In this document: piece by piece, positions 35,703 to 43,577 of the stretch
Numbering within the stretch: position 1 is the first letter of the stretch
How the letters are laid out: each line of letters opens with the position of its first letter
The notes under the pieces: model-generated
What the model was told of the DNA's origin: nothing
Seen by the model: the letters and a program-made list of their open reading frames with translations, nothing else
Databases searched by the model: none
Program-made: the position numbers and the translations under genes
Origin: Chryseobacterium luquanense
Lineage (GTDB): Bacteria > Bacteroidota > Bacteroidia > Flavobacteriales > Weeksellaceae
Assembly (NCBI RefSeq): GCF_026460945.1
Contig: NZ_JAOVZV010000001.1
Coordinates: 620,001 to 684,000 of the forward strand
Direction: 5' to 3'
Length of the DNA: 64,000 bases

Positions 35703-35930
35703 ATTTCTTTTTTCCTTGATGAAAAAAGAAACAAAAAAATCAAGACTTAAAACTTTTTGACGCTACAAATTGAGCCAGCGCTGAAAAGTTTAAACTTGTG
35801 CGGATTCACAGGTAGTTTTTAAAACATATTTTTTGCCGCACTTCGAACATAAAACTTTTCTCAGTGGCCTTCTTCTTTCAATTTGCTTAACGCTAAAAGT
35901 TTTCAGGTCGTAAAATAAAAAAAGTTTTCA
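35703..35930. repeat. Intergenic element with nested inverted repeats
   Basis: This stretch holds a nested palindrome: CTTGAT with ATCAAG, then AAACTTTT with AAAAGTTT around a GC-rich loop containing CGCTAC and AGCGCTG. No ORF is convincing. It resembles the repeat-type spacers seen repeatedly between genes of flavobacteria, but copies in the same genome cannot be checked here. Confidence 0.45.
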
Positions 35931-35933
35931 ATA

Positions 35934-35962
35934 AAAAACCTTGTCCATTAGACAAGGTTTTT
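35934..35962 (-). terminator. Terminator after scoB
   Basis: A 12-bp stem (AAAAACCTTGTC / GACAAGGTTTTT) with a 5-nt loop ends seven bases before the scoB stop codon. Confidence 0.8.
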
Positions 35963-35969
35963 GCTTTAT

Positions 35970-36623
35970 TTAGAACTGCATCTCCGGAATTTCTCCATCG
36001 ATGATTAAATCTGCTTCCGTTGATTTGATAATATGTTCTACCGAAACTCCGGGAGCTCTTTCAACAAGTTTGAAACCAGCTGGAGTTACATCTAAGACCG
36101 CTAATTCAGTCACTACTTTTTTCACACAGTTAATTCCTGTAAGAGGAAGTGAGCATTTTTTAAGGATTTTACTTTCTCCAGCTTTGTTGACATGCATCAT
36201 TGCAACGATAATATTTTCAGCTGAAGCTACCAAATCCATTGCCCCTCCCATTCCTTTCACCATTTTTCCTGGAATTTTCCAGTTGGCAATATCACCGTTT
36301 TCTGAAACTTCCATGGCACCAAGAATGGTCAAATCAACTTTCTGGCTTCTGATCATCCCAAAACTGAACGCAGAATCGAAAAACGAACCACCTTCCAAAA
36401 TCGTAATCGTCTGTTTTCCGGCATTGATGACGTCTGCATCTTCCTCTCCCTCAAAAGGAAATGGTCCCATTCCCAAAACTCCGTTTTCACTCTGGAATTC
36501 TACCGAAAGATTGTCGGGAACATAATTTGCCACCAATGTTGGGATTCCGATTCCTAAGTTTACATAGTAGCCATCTTTTACTTCTCTGGAAATTCTTTGT
36601 GCAATTTGTTCTTTCGTTAACAT
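35970..36623 (-). CDS. scoB: 3-oxoacid CoA-transferase subunit B
   Basis: The 217-residue protein matches the beta subunit of succinyl-CoA:3-ketoacid CoA-transferase: the catalytic Glu lies in QSENGVLGMGPFP, followed by GGSFFDSAFSFGMIR and GGAMDLV. The subunits together move CoA between succinyl-CoA and acetoacetate. The alpha subunit gene lies at 39523-40224 on the same strand, about 2.9 kb upstream, separated by two plus-strand genes, which is unusual for a pair normally adjacent. Confidence 0.92.
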   Translation of the reverse strand: MLTKEQIAQRISREVKDGYYVNLGIGIPTLVANYVPDNLSVEFQSENGVLGMGPFPFEGEEDADVINAGKQTITILEGGSFFDSAFSFGMIRSQKVDLTILGAMEVSENGDIANWKIPGKMVKGMGGAMDLVASAENIIVAMMHVNKAGESKILKKCSLPLTGINCVKKVVTELAVLDVTPAGFKLVERAPGVSVEHIIKSTEADLIIDGEIPEMQF

Positions 36624-36745
36624 AGTATAATCTTATCCCGCCAAATTAACCATTTTTCCAGAATTACGAAATAGTTTCTTTTCTTATCCTATGATAAATT
36701 TTACTACTCAATTTGTCGTAAATTTGTGCGCTTTTAATTTTACAA

Positions 36746-38551
36746 ATGAAAATTCTATTAAATTATTTAAAACCATATAAATGGCTAATCTTCGCTTCGT
36801 TGTTGTTAGCTTCTATCAATCAGGTTTTTTCACTTTTCGCACCTGCGATTACAGGAAATATACTGGATAAATTGGTCAATCAGCCCAATCATTTCGATAA
36901 AGAAAAACTTATTCCAAGAACTCTAAATGAATATTTGTACGGAACAGATATTTACCACGGAGTTTTTTACTTTTTAACATTATTAATTGGAACCGCCATG
37001 ATTAGCCGTATCGCCAAAGCTTTTCAGGATTATGTGGTAAGTGTGATCATTCAAAAATTTGGGGCTAAAATATTCACTGATGGTCTACAGCATTCTATGA
37101 GATTACCTTTTCAGGAATTTGAAGACCAGAGAAGTGGCGAAACGCTTTCAATTTTAACTAAAGTGCGTGAGGATTCTGTGAAATTTATCAACAATTTCAT
37201 TAATGTCTTTTTCGGAATTCTGGTGAGCATTATTTTCGTTTCAGTTTATGCCATCCGTTTACACTGGTCGATTATGCCGGTTTATGTAGTCGGAATTATT
37301 CTTATTGCCGTTGTAACCAATTTATTGAGTAAGAGAATTAAAACAATTCAGAAAAATATTGTTGCAGAAACGACAACTTTAGCAGGAAGCACCACTGAAA
37401 GTCTTAGAAATATTGAAATTGTAAAAAGTTTAGGATTGACCAATCAGGAAGTTGAGCGTTTGAATAATAATACTTATAAAATCCTGAATTTGGAGTTGAG
37501 AAAAGTGAAAAGTATTCGTTCGCTAAGCTTTGTACAGGGAACTTTAGTTAATTTTCTACAACAAGTAATCACCTTCACTTTATTATTATTGATTTTTAAA
37601 AACATTGTAACGCCGGGACAATATCTATCGTTAATGTTTTACGGATTCTTTATTTTCGGACCAATGCAGGAAATCGGGAACATCATTATTTCTTATCGTG
37701 AAGCTGAAGCATCACTTCAGAATTTCGACTGCGTGATGAAAAAAGAAGTGGAACCAAAACCTTTGACTCCAAAGAAAATCGGAGCTATTGAAGATTTAAA
37801 ATTTGAAAAAGTTTCTTTTCAACATCAAAGTGCGCATTATAAAGCTCTAAATTCCATTTCATTTCATGTAAAAAATGGCGAAACGATTGCTTTTGTAGGA
37901 CCAAGTGGATCAGGAAAAAGTACACTGGTGAAATTGCTAGTCGGTTTATACAGACCGCAGGAAGGTTCTATTCTTTACAATAATATTGACGGAAAGGAAT
38001 TTGATTTTGATGAATTGAGAAATCAGATAGGCTTTGTAACACAAGACACTCAACTTTTTGCAGGAACAATACGAGAAAATCTTTTATTTGTAAATCCTTC
38101 TGCGACTGAAGAAGATTTACAATTAGCTTTAAAAAAATCGAGCTGCACCGCTCTTTTAGAACGTGCTGAAAAAGGAATTGAGACCGTCATTGGAGAAGGT
38201 GGATTAAAATTAAGCGGTGGTGAAAAACAGAGAATTGCCATTGCAAGAGCTTTATTAAGAAAACCACATTTGCTAATTTTCGATGAAGCAACTTCAGCTT
38301 TGGACAGTATTACGGAAGAAGAAATTACGACAACCATTAAAGAAATTTCAAGAGAAAAAGAGCAGATTACTGTTTTGATTGCGCACAGATTAAGTACAAT
38401 TATGCATGCCGATCGAATTTTTGTTTTAGAACGCGGACAAGTAATTGAAACGGGTTCTCATCTACAATTAATCGAAGAAAAAGGACTGTATTATGCGATG
38501 TGGAGACAGCAAATCGGAGAAAGAAAGACTGCAGAATTACCTTTGATTTGA
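36746..38551 (+). CDS. ABC exporter (permease fused to ATPase)
   Basis: The 601-residue half-transporter has six N-terminal spans and an ATPase: Walker A GPSGSGKST near residue 384, LSGGEKQR near 488, Walker B LLIFDEA near 506 and H-loop AHR. It resembles MsbA/MdlB-type lipid or drug exporters. A TAAATTTG -7 box at 36719-36726 precedes the ATG. It is diverged from the other exporter of this window (23007-24818). The gene splits the CoA-transferase subunits. Confidence 0.92.
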   Translation: MKILLNYLKPYKWLIFASLLLASINQVFSLFAPAITGNILDKLVNQPNHFDKEKLIPRTLNEYLYGTDIYHGVFYFLTLLIGTAMISRIAKAFQDYVVSVIIQKFGAKIFTDGLQHSMRLPFQEFEDQRSGETLSILTKVREDSVKFINNFINVFFGILVSIIFVSVYAIRLHWSIMPVYVVGIILIAVVTNLLSKRIKTIQKNIVAETTTLAGSTTESLRNIEIVKSLGLTNQEVERLNNNTYKILNLELRKVKSIRSLSFVQGTLVNFLQQVITFTLLLLIFKNIVTPGQYLSLMFYGFFIFGPMQEIGNIIISYREAEASLQNFDCVMKKEVEPKPLTPKKIGAIEDLKFEKVSFQHQSAHYKALNSISFHVKNGETIAFVGPSGSGKSTLVKLLVGLYRPQEGSILYNNIDGKEFDFDELRNQIGFVTQDTQLFAGTIRENLLFVNPSATEEDLQLALKKSSCTALLERAEKGIETVIGEGGLKLSGGEKQRIAIARALLRKPHLLIFDEATSALDSITEEEITTTIKEISREKEQITVLIAHRLSTIMHADRIFVLERGQVIETGSHLQLIEEKGLYYAMWRQQIGERKTAELPLI

Positions 38552-38724
38552 TTTTTACCACAAAACGCACAAAAGTTTCTTTGATTTTTAAATTGAAAAT
38601 ATTTCGGTAAAAAGTTCAAATAAGATTTTGATTTCTAAATATTTTCAATCATTTTTTTTAATAATACAAAACAGGGTGATTTTATTAGTAATTTTAAATC
38701 GTTTTAAAACTTAAATTGATTTGG

Positions 38725-39405
38725 ATGAAAAAACTTCTATCTGTTATTATTTTAACGATTTCAACTTTGATTTTTGCGCAGGAATCAAAGGAAAGCAAGT
38801 GGATTTTAAAGCTTAATGCTACGCAATTAGTGGATGCTGTCTCTTATCCCACAGTAATGATTTCTGCTGAAAGAAAAATAAATCCTTATTTCAGTGTGAA
38901 TGGTGAAATTGGATATCAGCTTTATGAATTTAGCAAAGCAGATACTATTATATTAAAATCACGAGGTTTCAAAACCAATCTTGAAGGTCGAGTATATTTA
39001 TTTAAACTGCTCAATTCAAGAATTGAATCTAAAAGGACTGAATTTTATGTAGGATTACAATTATTTTATCGTGAAAATCAAAGTACAGATATTGTAGATT
39101 ATTCTCCTTTAAATAATGCCGATGTAAAATACACCGATAATTTCGGATTTAAAAGAAAGGCGAAAGGTTTTAATGTGCTGTTCGGAAATCAGATTTCAGT
39201 ATCCAAAAAAATTGTTCTTGAACCTTATATAGGTTTAGGATTAATGAACAGAAAGGTAGAAAATACAGCTATTGATTACAATGAGTCTAAACATGAAATT
39301 GTGGGAACAGGCTTAGTTCCGTTTTTCAGAGAATTGAATATGGAAAAAAAATCGGGTAATTACTTTAACTTTTGCTTTGGACTTAGAGTTGGATATAGAT
39401 TATAG
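38725..39405 (+). CDS. Outer-membrane beta-barrel-like protein
   Basis: The roughly 226-residue product begins with a Sec signal (cleavage after FAQ). The rest alternates hydrophobic and polar residues, with aromatic girdles and a C-terminal FGLRVGYRL ending typical of outer-membrane barrels. No enzymatic motif is seen. The ATG at 38725 is preferred to an upstream TTG. It is transcribed in the same direction as the ABC exporter, 173 bases after it. Confidence 0.7.
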   Translation: MKKLLSVIILTISTLIFAQESKESKWILKLNATQLVDAVSYPTVMISAERKINPYFSVNGEIGYQLYEFSKADTIILKSRGFKTNLEGRVYLFKLLNSRIESKRTEFYVGLQLFYRENQSTDIVDYSPLNNADVKYTDNFGFKRKAKGFNVLFGNQISVSKKIVLEPYIGLGLMNRKVENTAIDYNESKHEIVGTGLVPFFRELNMEKKSGNYFNFCFGLRVGYRL

Positions 39406-39473
39406 AAGATGGAAGTTTACATGATTGAAAACAGAGATTCCTACTTCTTCGTAATAAAATAATTAAATAAAAT

Positions 39474-39499
39474 TACCCCGAAAGTTGAATTTCGGGGTA
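39474..39499. terminator. Bidirectional terminator between the barrel gene and scoA
   Basis: A perfect 10-bp stem (TACCCCGAAA / TTTCGGGGTA) with a 6-nt loop sits between convergent genes. Confidence 0.8.
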
Positions 39500-39522
39500 T
39501 TATATTTTTAGAAATGAAAAAA

Positions 39523-40224
39523 TCAGTCTTTTTTTCTAACCGTTCTCTGCTCAATTCTTTTTTCAAATTTTTCTCCCTGGAAAATTCTCTGAATCATAAT
39601 TCCTGGGATATGAATCTGGTTTGGGTCTAATTCTCCTGGTTCTACCAATTCTTCTACTTCAGCAATCGTAATTTTCCCTGCTCCTGCCATTGGATGATTG
39701 AAATTTCTTGCAGATCCTTTGAAAATTAAATTTCCAGCATGGTCACCTTTCCAAGCTTTTACGATTGAATAATCTGCTTCATAAGCGTGCTCCAAAATAT
39801 GTGGTTTTCCTTTGAAATCTTTTACTTCCTTTCCTTCTGCGACTTCAGTTCCAAAACCTGCAGGTGTATAAAAAGCAGGAATTCCTGCTTGTGCAGCTCT
39901 GCATTTTTCTGCTAAAGTTCCTTGTGGCGTCAGTTCTACATCCAATTCTCCTGAAAGCATTTGTCTTTCAAACTCAGCATTTTCACCAACGTAAGAAGAA
40001 ATCATTTTCTTGATTTGTCTTTTGTGAAGCAATAATCCCAAACCGAAATCGTCTACTCCTGCGTTGTTTGAAATACAAGTTAGGTCTTTTACATCGCTAT
40101 CTACCAAAGCATTGATTGAATTTTCCGGAATTCCACACAATCCGAACCCACCTAACATTAAGGTCATTCCGTCTTTGATTCCTTCGATTGCTTCAGCTGC
40201 ATTTTTTACTCTTTTATCGATCAT
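39523..40224 (-). CDS. scoA: 3-oxoacid CoA-transferase subunit A
   Basis: The 233-residue protein carries the alpha-subunit CoA-binding motif ([13 protein letters not shown]) and the [18 protein letters not shown] segment. It pairs with the beta subunit at 35970-36623. The two genes are on the same strand but 2.9 kb apart, each with its own terminator, so each needs its own promoter. The reaction is ketone-body or acetoacetate CoA transfer in the cytosol. Confidence 0.92.
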   Translation of the reverse strand: MIDKRVKNAAEAIEGIKDGMTLMLGGFGLCGIPENSINALVDSDVKDLTCISNNAGVDDFGLGLLLHKRQIKKMISSYVGENAEFERQMLSGELDVELTPQGTLAEKCRAAQAGIPAFYTPAGFGTEVAEGKEVKDFKGKPHILEHAYEADYSIVKAWKGDHAGNLIFKGSARNFNHPMAGAGKITIAEVEELVEPGELDPNQIHIPGIMIQRIFQGEKFEKRIEQRTVRKKD

Positions 40225-40315
40225 TTTAAGTATAAAATTTGAAGGTCTTAAATTAGTGTTTTTCTTTTAAATTGAGAATAATTTATTCTGTTCTTTTATT
40301 TTGAAATTAAAGATT

Positions 40316-40515
40316 CGAAGAAGTCAAACAAAAAAAAACCAAAAGTTCATGACTGGAAAACTACGGCTAAAAATTTAAAACACTAAATCGCGTGAGGGAT
40401 GGAGGCGGCATCCTTTTTTCGATTGGGAAATGCCGTTGCGAAAAAGATACAGCGGACAGCCCGACCCGAGTGAGGAAATGGAGCGGAGCAGAATGACCGA
40501 GCGAGGGACACACCC
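40316..40515. repeat. GC-rich intergenic element upstream of rplS
   Basis: A 200-base block, conspicuously richer in G+C at 40388-40515 than its surroundings, lies between scoA and rplS. It includes a hairpin GGATG (40397-40401) / CATCC (40409-40413) followed by TTTTTT, which could terminate on the plus strand. It codes for nothing and is most likely a dispersed repeat; genome copies cannot be tested here. Confidence 0.45.
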
Positions 40516-40586
40516 ACAAAATATAAGTGATGGGTAATGAGCAATTTACAAATATTGATTTTCTGTAAATATTTAATAATAAATAT

Positions 40587-40616
40587 TTGCTAAATTAATT
40601 TTTAATCGTATTTTTG
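40587..40616 (+). promoter_or_regulatory. Promoter of rplS
   Basis: TTG (40587-40589) is separated by exactly 19 bases from TATTTTTG (40609-40616), matching the Bacteroidota housekeeping consensus TTG-N19-TAnnTTTG. Transcription would start near 40622, giving a leader of about 66 nt. Confidence 0.75.
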
Positions 40617-40621
40617 CAATC

Positions 40622-40687
40622 TGTTATTCAACCTCTGACGATGTCCGTGTAAGTTGCTTAGCCTAAACATTTTTTATATTATTAATA
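40622..40687 (+). promoter_or_regulatory. Candidate ribosomal-protein leader of rplS
   Basis: The leader between the promoter and the ATG contains two small hairpins (GACGATGTC at 40637-40645, TAAGTTGCTTA at 40650-40660) and an AT-rich tail. Leaders of L19 mRNA have been described in Flavobacteria (bL19-Flavobacteria leader), so autoregulation by L19 is plausible; I cannot align it to the model. Confidence 0.4.
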
Positions 40688-41041
40688 ATGGATTTATTAA
40701 AGTACGTACAAGACAAGTACATTACAAAAAAAGAATTCCCTGAATTCAAAGCTGGTGATACAATCACTGTTTATTACGAAATTAAGGAAGGACAAAAGAC
40801 TAGAACTCAGTTCTTTAAAGGAACAGTTATCCAATTGAGAGGTACTGGTTCTACAAAAACTTTCACCATCAGAAAAATGTCTGGTGATGTAGGTGTAGAA
40901 AGAGTTTTCCCTATCAATATGCCAGCTTTACAAAAAATTGAAGTTGACAGAAGAGGTAAAGTTAGAAGATCTAGAATCTATTACTTCAGAGATCTTAGAG
41001 GTAAAAAGGCTAGAATTAAAGACGTTCCTTACAAGAAGTAA
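40688..41041 (+). CDS. rplS: 50S ribosomal protein L19
   Basis: The 117-residue protein is L19 in full: a KEFPEFKAGDTITVYYEIKEG start, TRTQFFKGTVIQLRG, and the C-terminal KKARIKD. L19 sits at the 30S-50S interface. The gene has its own consensus promoter and a strong terminator, so it is transcribed alone. Confidence 0.97.
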   Translation: MDLLKYVQDKYITKKEFPEFKAGDTITVYYEIKEGQKTRTQFFKGTVIQLRGTGSTKTFTIRKMSGDVGVERVFPINMPALQKIEVDRRGKVRRSRIYYFRDLRGKKARIKDVPYKK

Positions 41042-41061
41042 TTCAGACAACAACACATACG

Positions 41062-41095
41062 AAAAGAGGCTTTCTATTTTAGAGAGCCTCTTTTT
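41062..41095 (+). terminator. Terminator after rplS
   Basis: A 10-bp stem (AAAAGAGGCT / AGCCTCTTTT) is followed by a T-run. Confidence 0.8.
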
Positions 41096-41265
41096 ATTTT
41101 GATATTTTTATCAATCAACCTTTTTAACCACACCGTCAAAAATTTCTTTGAAATTTTCGCCACTCTCCCAATGGAGGGGAATATTTAAGAGTGCATAAAA
41201 CATGATAAGTTTAAATTTGGGTTTTTGTTTTCAATATTGTAAACATCCAACACCTCATTTCCAGC

Positions 41266-42261
41266 TTATTTAATAAAATCATACAAAGCATTCCAAAATT
41301 TATCATAGACTTCGATATGTGGAAGATGACCTACATTTTCTAATTCTACTAATTTTGAACCTGCAATTTCTCTTTGGGTTTTCTTGCCAAGCTCCTGATA
41401 TTGTCCCATTGTTGGCTGAATTTCTTTTGGAGCACGGTCTTTTCCGATTGCAGTTCTGTCTCTTGTTCCGATGATGAGTAAAGTCGGAGTTTTAATATTT
41501 TTAAATTCATAAACAACTGGCTGATTAAAAATAATATCACTTGTTAACGCTGCGTTCCAAGCAACTTGTGGATAATCTTTATGTAAAGTCCAGCCTGCAA
41601 TTAAATCTAACCATGGTTGATATTCTGATTTCCATTTGTTATCATAATAGAATTTTAACTGATAATTTTTGTAAGTTTCAGCGGTATTTTTTAATTCAGA
41701 TTGATACGCTTCATCAACTGTTTGATATTTTGCTAAGGTTTTGTAATCTTCTAATCCGATCGGGTTTTCCAAAATTAATTTTTCGACAGTTTCAGGATAC
41801 ATCAATGTGAATCTTGTAGCGACCATTCCACCCATTGAATGTCCTAAAACAATGACTTTATTGATTTTCAACTCCTCTAAAATTGCTTTCGTATTATCAG
41901 CCAATTGCGCAAATGAAAACTGATAACTCTGAGGTTTTGATGATTTCCCGAAGCCAATCTGATCGGGAATAATGACTCTGAAACCTTTATCTGAAAGATC
42001 TTTTGCTGTTTTTTCCCAATATGCGCCATTGAAATTTTTTCCGTGAAGAAGCATGATGGTTTTTCCATTTGATTTTTTTGGAACAACATCCATATAGGCC
42101 ATTTTTAGATTTTGTTTTTGAGAATTTAATTCTAAAAAGTGAACTTCAAAAGGATATTGATAATTGGAAAGTGTAGCATCTAAAGGTTTTATCTGCGAAA
42201 AAGCTAAAGTTGATGTAATTGTAAGAGAAATTCCTGTGAGAATATTTTTTAATTTGGTCAT
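41266..42261 (-). CDS. Secreted alpha/beta hydrolase
   Basis: The 331-residue protein has a Sec signal (cleavage after FSQ near residue 23). The lipase-type elbow GHSMGGM carries the nucleophile Ser; the later Asp/His are in TRDRTAI and NVGHLPHIE. It resembles haloalkane dehalogenase/epoxide hydrolase-like secreted hydrolases, but the substrate cannot be told. The gene stands alone. Confidence 0.85.
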   Translation of the reverse strand: MTKLKNILTGISLTITSTLAFSQIKPLDATLSNYQYPFEVHFLELNSQKQNLKMAYMDVVPKKSNGKTIMLLHGKNFNGAYWEKTAKDLSDKGFRVIIPDQIGFGKSSKPQSYQFSFAQLADNTKAILEELKINKVIVLGHSMGGMVATRFTLMYPETVEKLILENPIGLEDYKTLAKYQTVDEAYQSELKNTAETYKNYQLKFYYDNKWKSEYQPWLDLIAGWTLHKDYPQVAWNAALTSDIIFNQPVVYEFKNIKTPTLLIIGTRDRTAIGKDRAPKEIQPTMGQYQELGKKTQREIAGSKLVELENVGHLPHIEVYDKFWNALYDFIK

Positions 42262-42289
42262 GAAGATTGAATTTAGACATAAAATTAAA

Positions 42290-42315
42290 AAAACCGATTC
42301 AAAAGAAACGGTTTT
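42290..42315 (-). terminator. Possible terminator downstream of the EamA gene
   Basis: The arms AAAACCG and CGGTTTT (7 bp) have a T-run on the minus strand. It lies about 160 bases past the transporter stop codon, so the assignment is weak. Confidence 0.4.
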
Positions 42316-42474
42316 GGAAGTTATTTATAATTTAATTATGATTACTGCTCTCCGGTTTTTAACGCAACGATCGCAATTTTTTTTTTTTTAACAGCTAACT
42401 GTTTTTAAGCTACACAAAGCCGTTTCACTTATAAAAGCTGACAAAGTTTTTCAAATTAAATTTTAATGTTCGTT

Positions 42475-43458
42475 TTAAGAAATGGTTTCGGGAATAAGTT
42501 TCTCCTTTTTGGAAGGTAAATTCATCAGGACAATTGCCATTAAAATTAAAATAATACCAATCCATTGAATGAAGATTACTTTTTCACTTAATAAAACAAA
42601 AGCCATTGTAACCGAAACTGGAAGTTCTAAAGATGAGATTATACTCCCTAATCCCAAACCTGTATTTGGAAAGCCTAAATTAAATAGAATCGGTGGGATA
42701 ATTGTTCCAAACAATGCCAAAATAAAACCATACGTCCAAAAAATGGAGTAATCAAAAGGTCTTATATGTTCTGTATTTTCAGTAAAATTTAAGTAAAATG
42801 ATCTTAAACTTTCAGAGTACAATGGTCCGATCTGAGCGAAAAACAAAAACGCTAAAACAATTACTGATCCTCCAGTTAACATGATGATACTTTTTCTGAG
42901 AACCGGTAAATGTGTTGCCAAAGTATTTGATGTAAACATGGTCATCGTAAATGAAGCTGCTGCTAAAAGTCCCCAAAAGATTCCGTGCCAATCTAATTTT
43001 ACTTCTAAGTTAATCAGATTAGTTGCCAAAACGGTTCCTAATAAAACAATTAAAGTGGCAACTACTTTTTTAGCATTCGGAAATTTTTTAGTGATAAAAC
43101 TTTCCACAACAACACTAAACCAAACCGACTGCATCAACAGAACAATTGCAATAGAAACAGCGATATACTGTACTGCAATGTAATAAAACAAACTTGTGCA
43201 TCCCAAAGAAGTTCCTGCCATCAAAAGCATTCTGAATTCTTTACGGCTCGGTGATGATAATTTCTTTTTTGAGGTAATGGTCTGAACGAAATTCAGAATT
43301 AATAGTCCGACTAAGCCTAATGCAAATTGAGCTGTTGTAACTTCCGAAGTGGTAAAACCATCTTTGTAAGACATTTTAACGAAAGTTGCGAGCATTCCGT
43401 AAATACTTGCACCAAAGCCAACAAATAATACTCCTTTTAAAATATTTTTCTTCTTCAT
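42475..43458 (-). CDS. EamA/DMT-superfamily transporter
   Basis: The roughly 327-residue protein has ten membrane spans in two EamA repeats. Start ATG 43458 is preferred to the upstream one 21 bases earlier because it leaves no charged prefix before span 1. The C-terminal half has the typical GIILILMAIVLMNLPSKKEK signature. DMT transporters move small metabolites or drugs; the substrate is unknown. A -7-like TAACTTTG (minus strand, 43477-43484) lies about 20 bases upstream of the start. Confidence 0.88.
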   Translation of the reverse strand: MKKKNILKGVLFVGFGASIYGMLATFVKMSYKDGFTTSEVTTAQFALGLVGLLILNFVQTITSKKKLSSPSRKEFRMLLMAGTSLGCTSLFYYIAVQYIAVSIAIVLLMQSVWFSVVVESFITKKFPNAKKVVATLIVLLGTVLATNLINLEVKLDWHGIFWGLLAAASFTMTMFTSNTLATHLPVLRKSIIMLTGGSVIVLAFLFFAQIGPLYSESLRSFYLNFTENTEHIRPFDYSIFWTYGFILALFGTIIPPILFNLGFPNTGLGLGSIISSLELPVSVTMAFVLLSEKVIFIQWIGIILILMAIVLMNLPSKKEKLIPETIS

Positions 43459-43526
43459 AATTTTTTTCGCGGCCGGCAAAGTTACAACTTATTATTTTAA
43501 AAATCAGACAGGTGTATATTAACAAA

Positions 43527-43554
43527 AATCACTTCAGAAAATTCTAAAGTGATT
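43527..43554 (-). terminator. Terminator after the first M36 gene
   Basis: An 8-bp stem (AATCACTT / AAGTGATT) has a 12-nt loop and a short T-rich tail on the minus strand. Confidence 0.55.
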
Positions 43555-43577
43555 GTAATTTTTTAAAGTTTTTGAAT

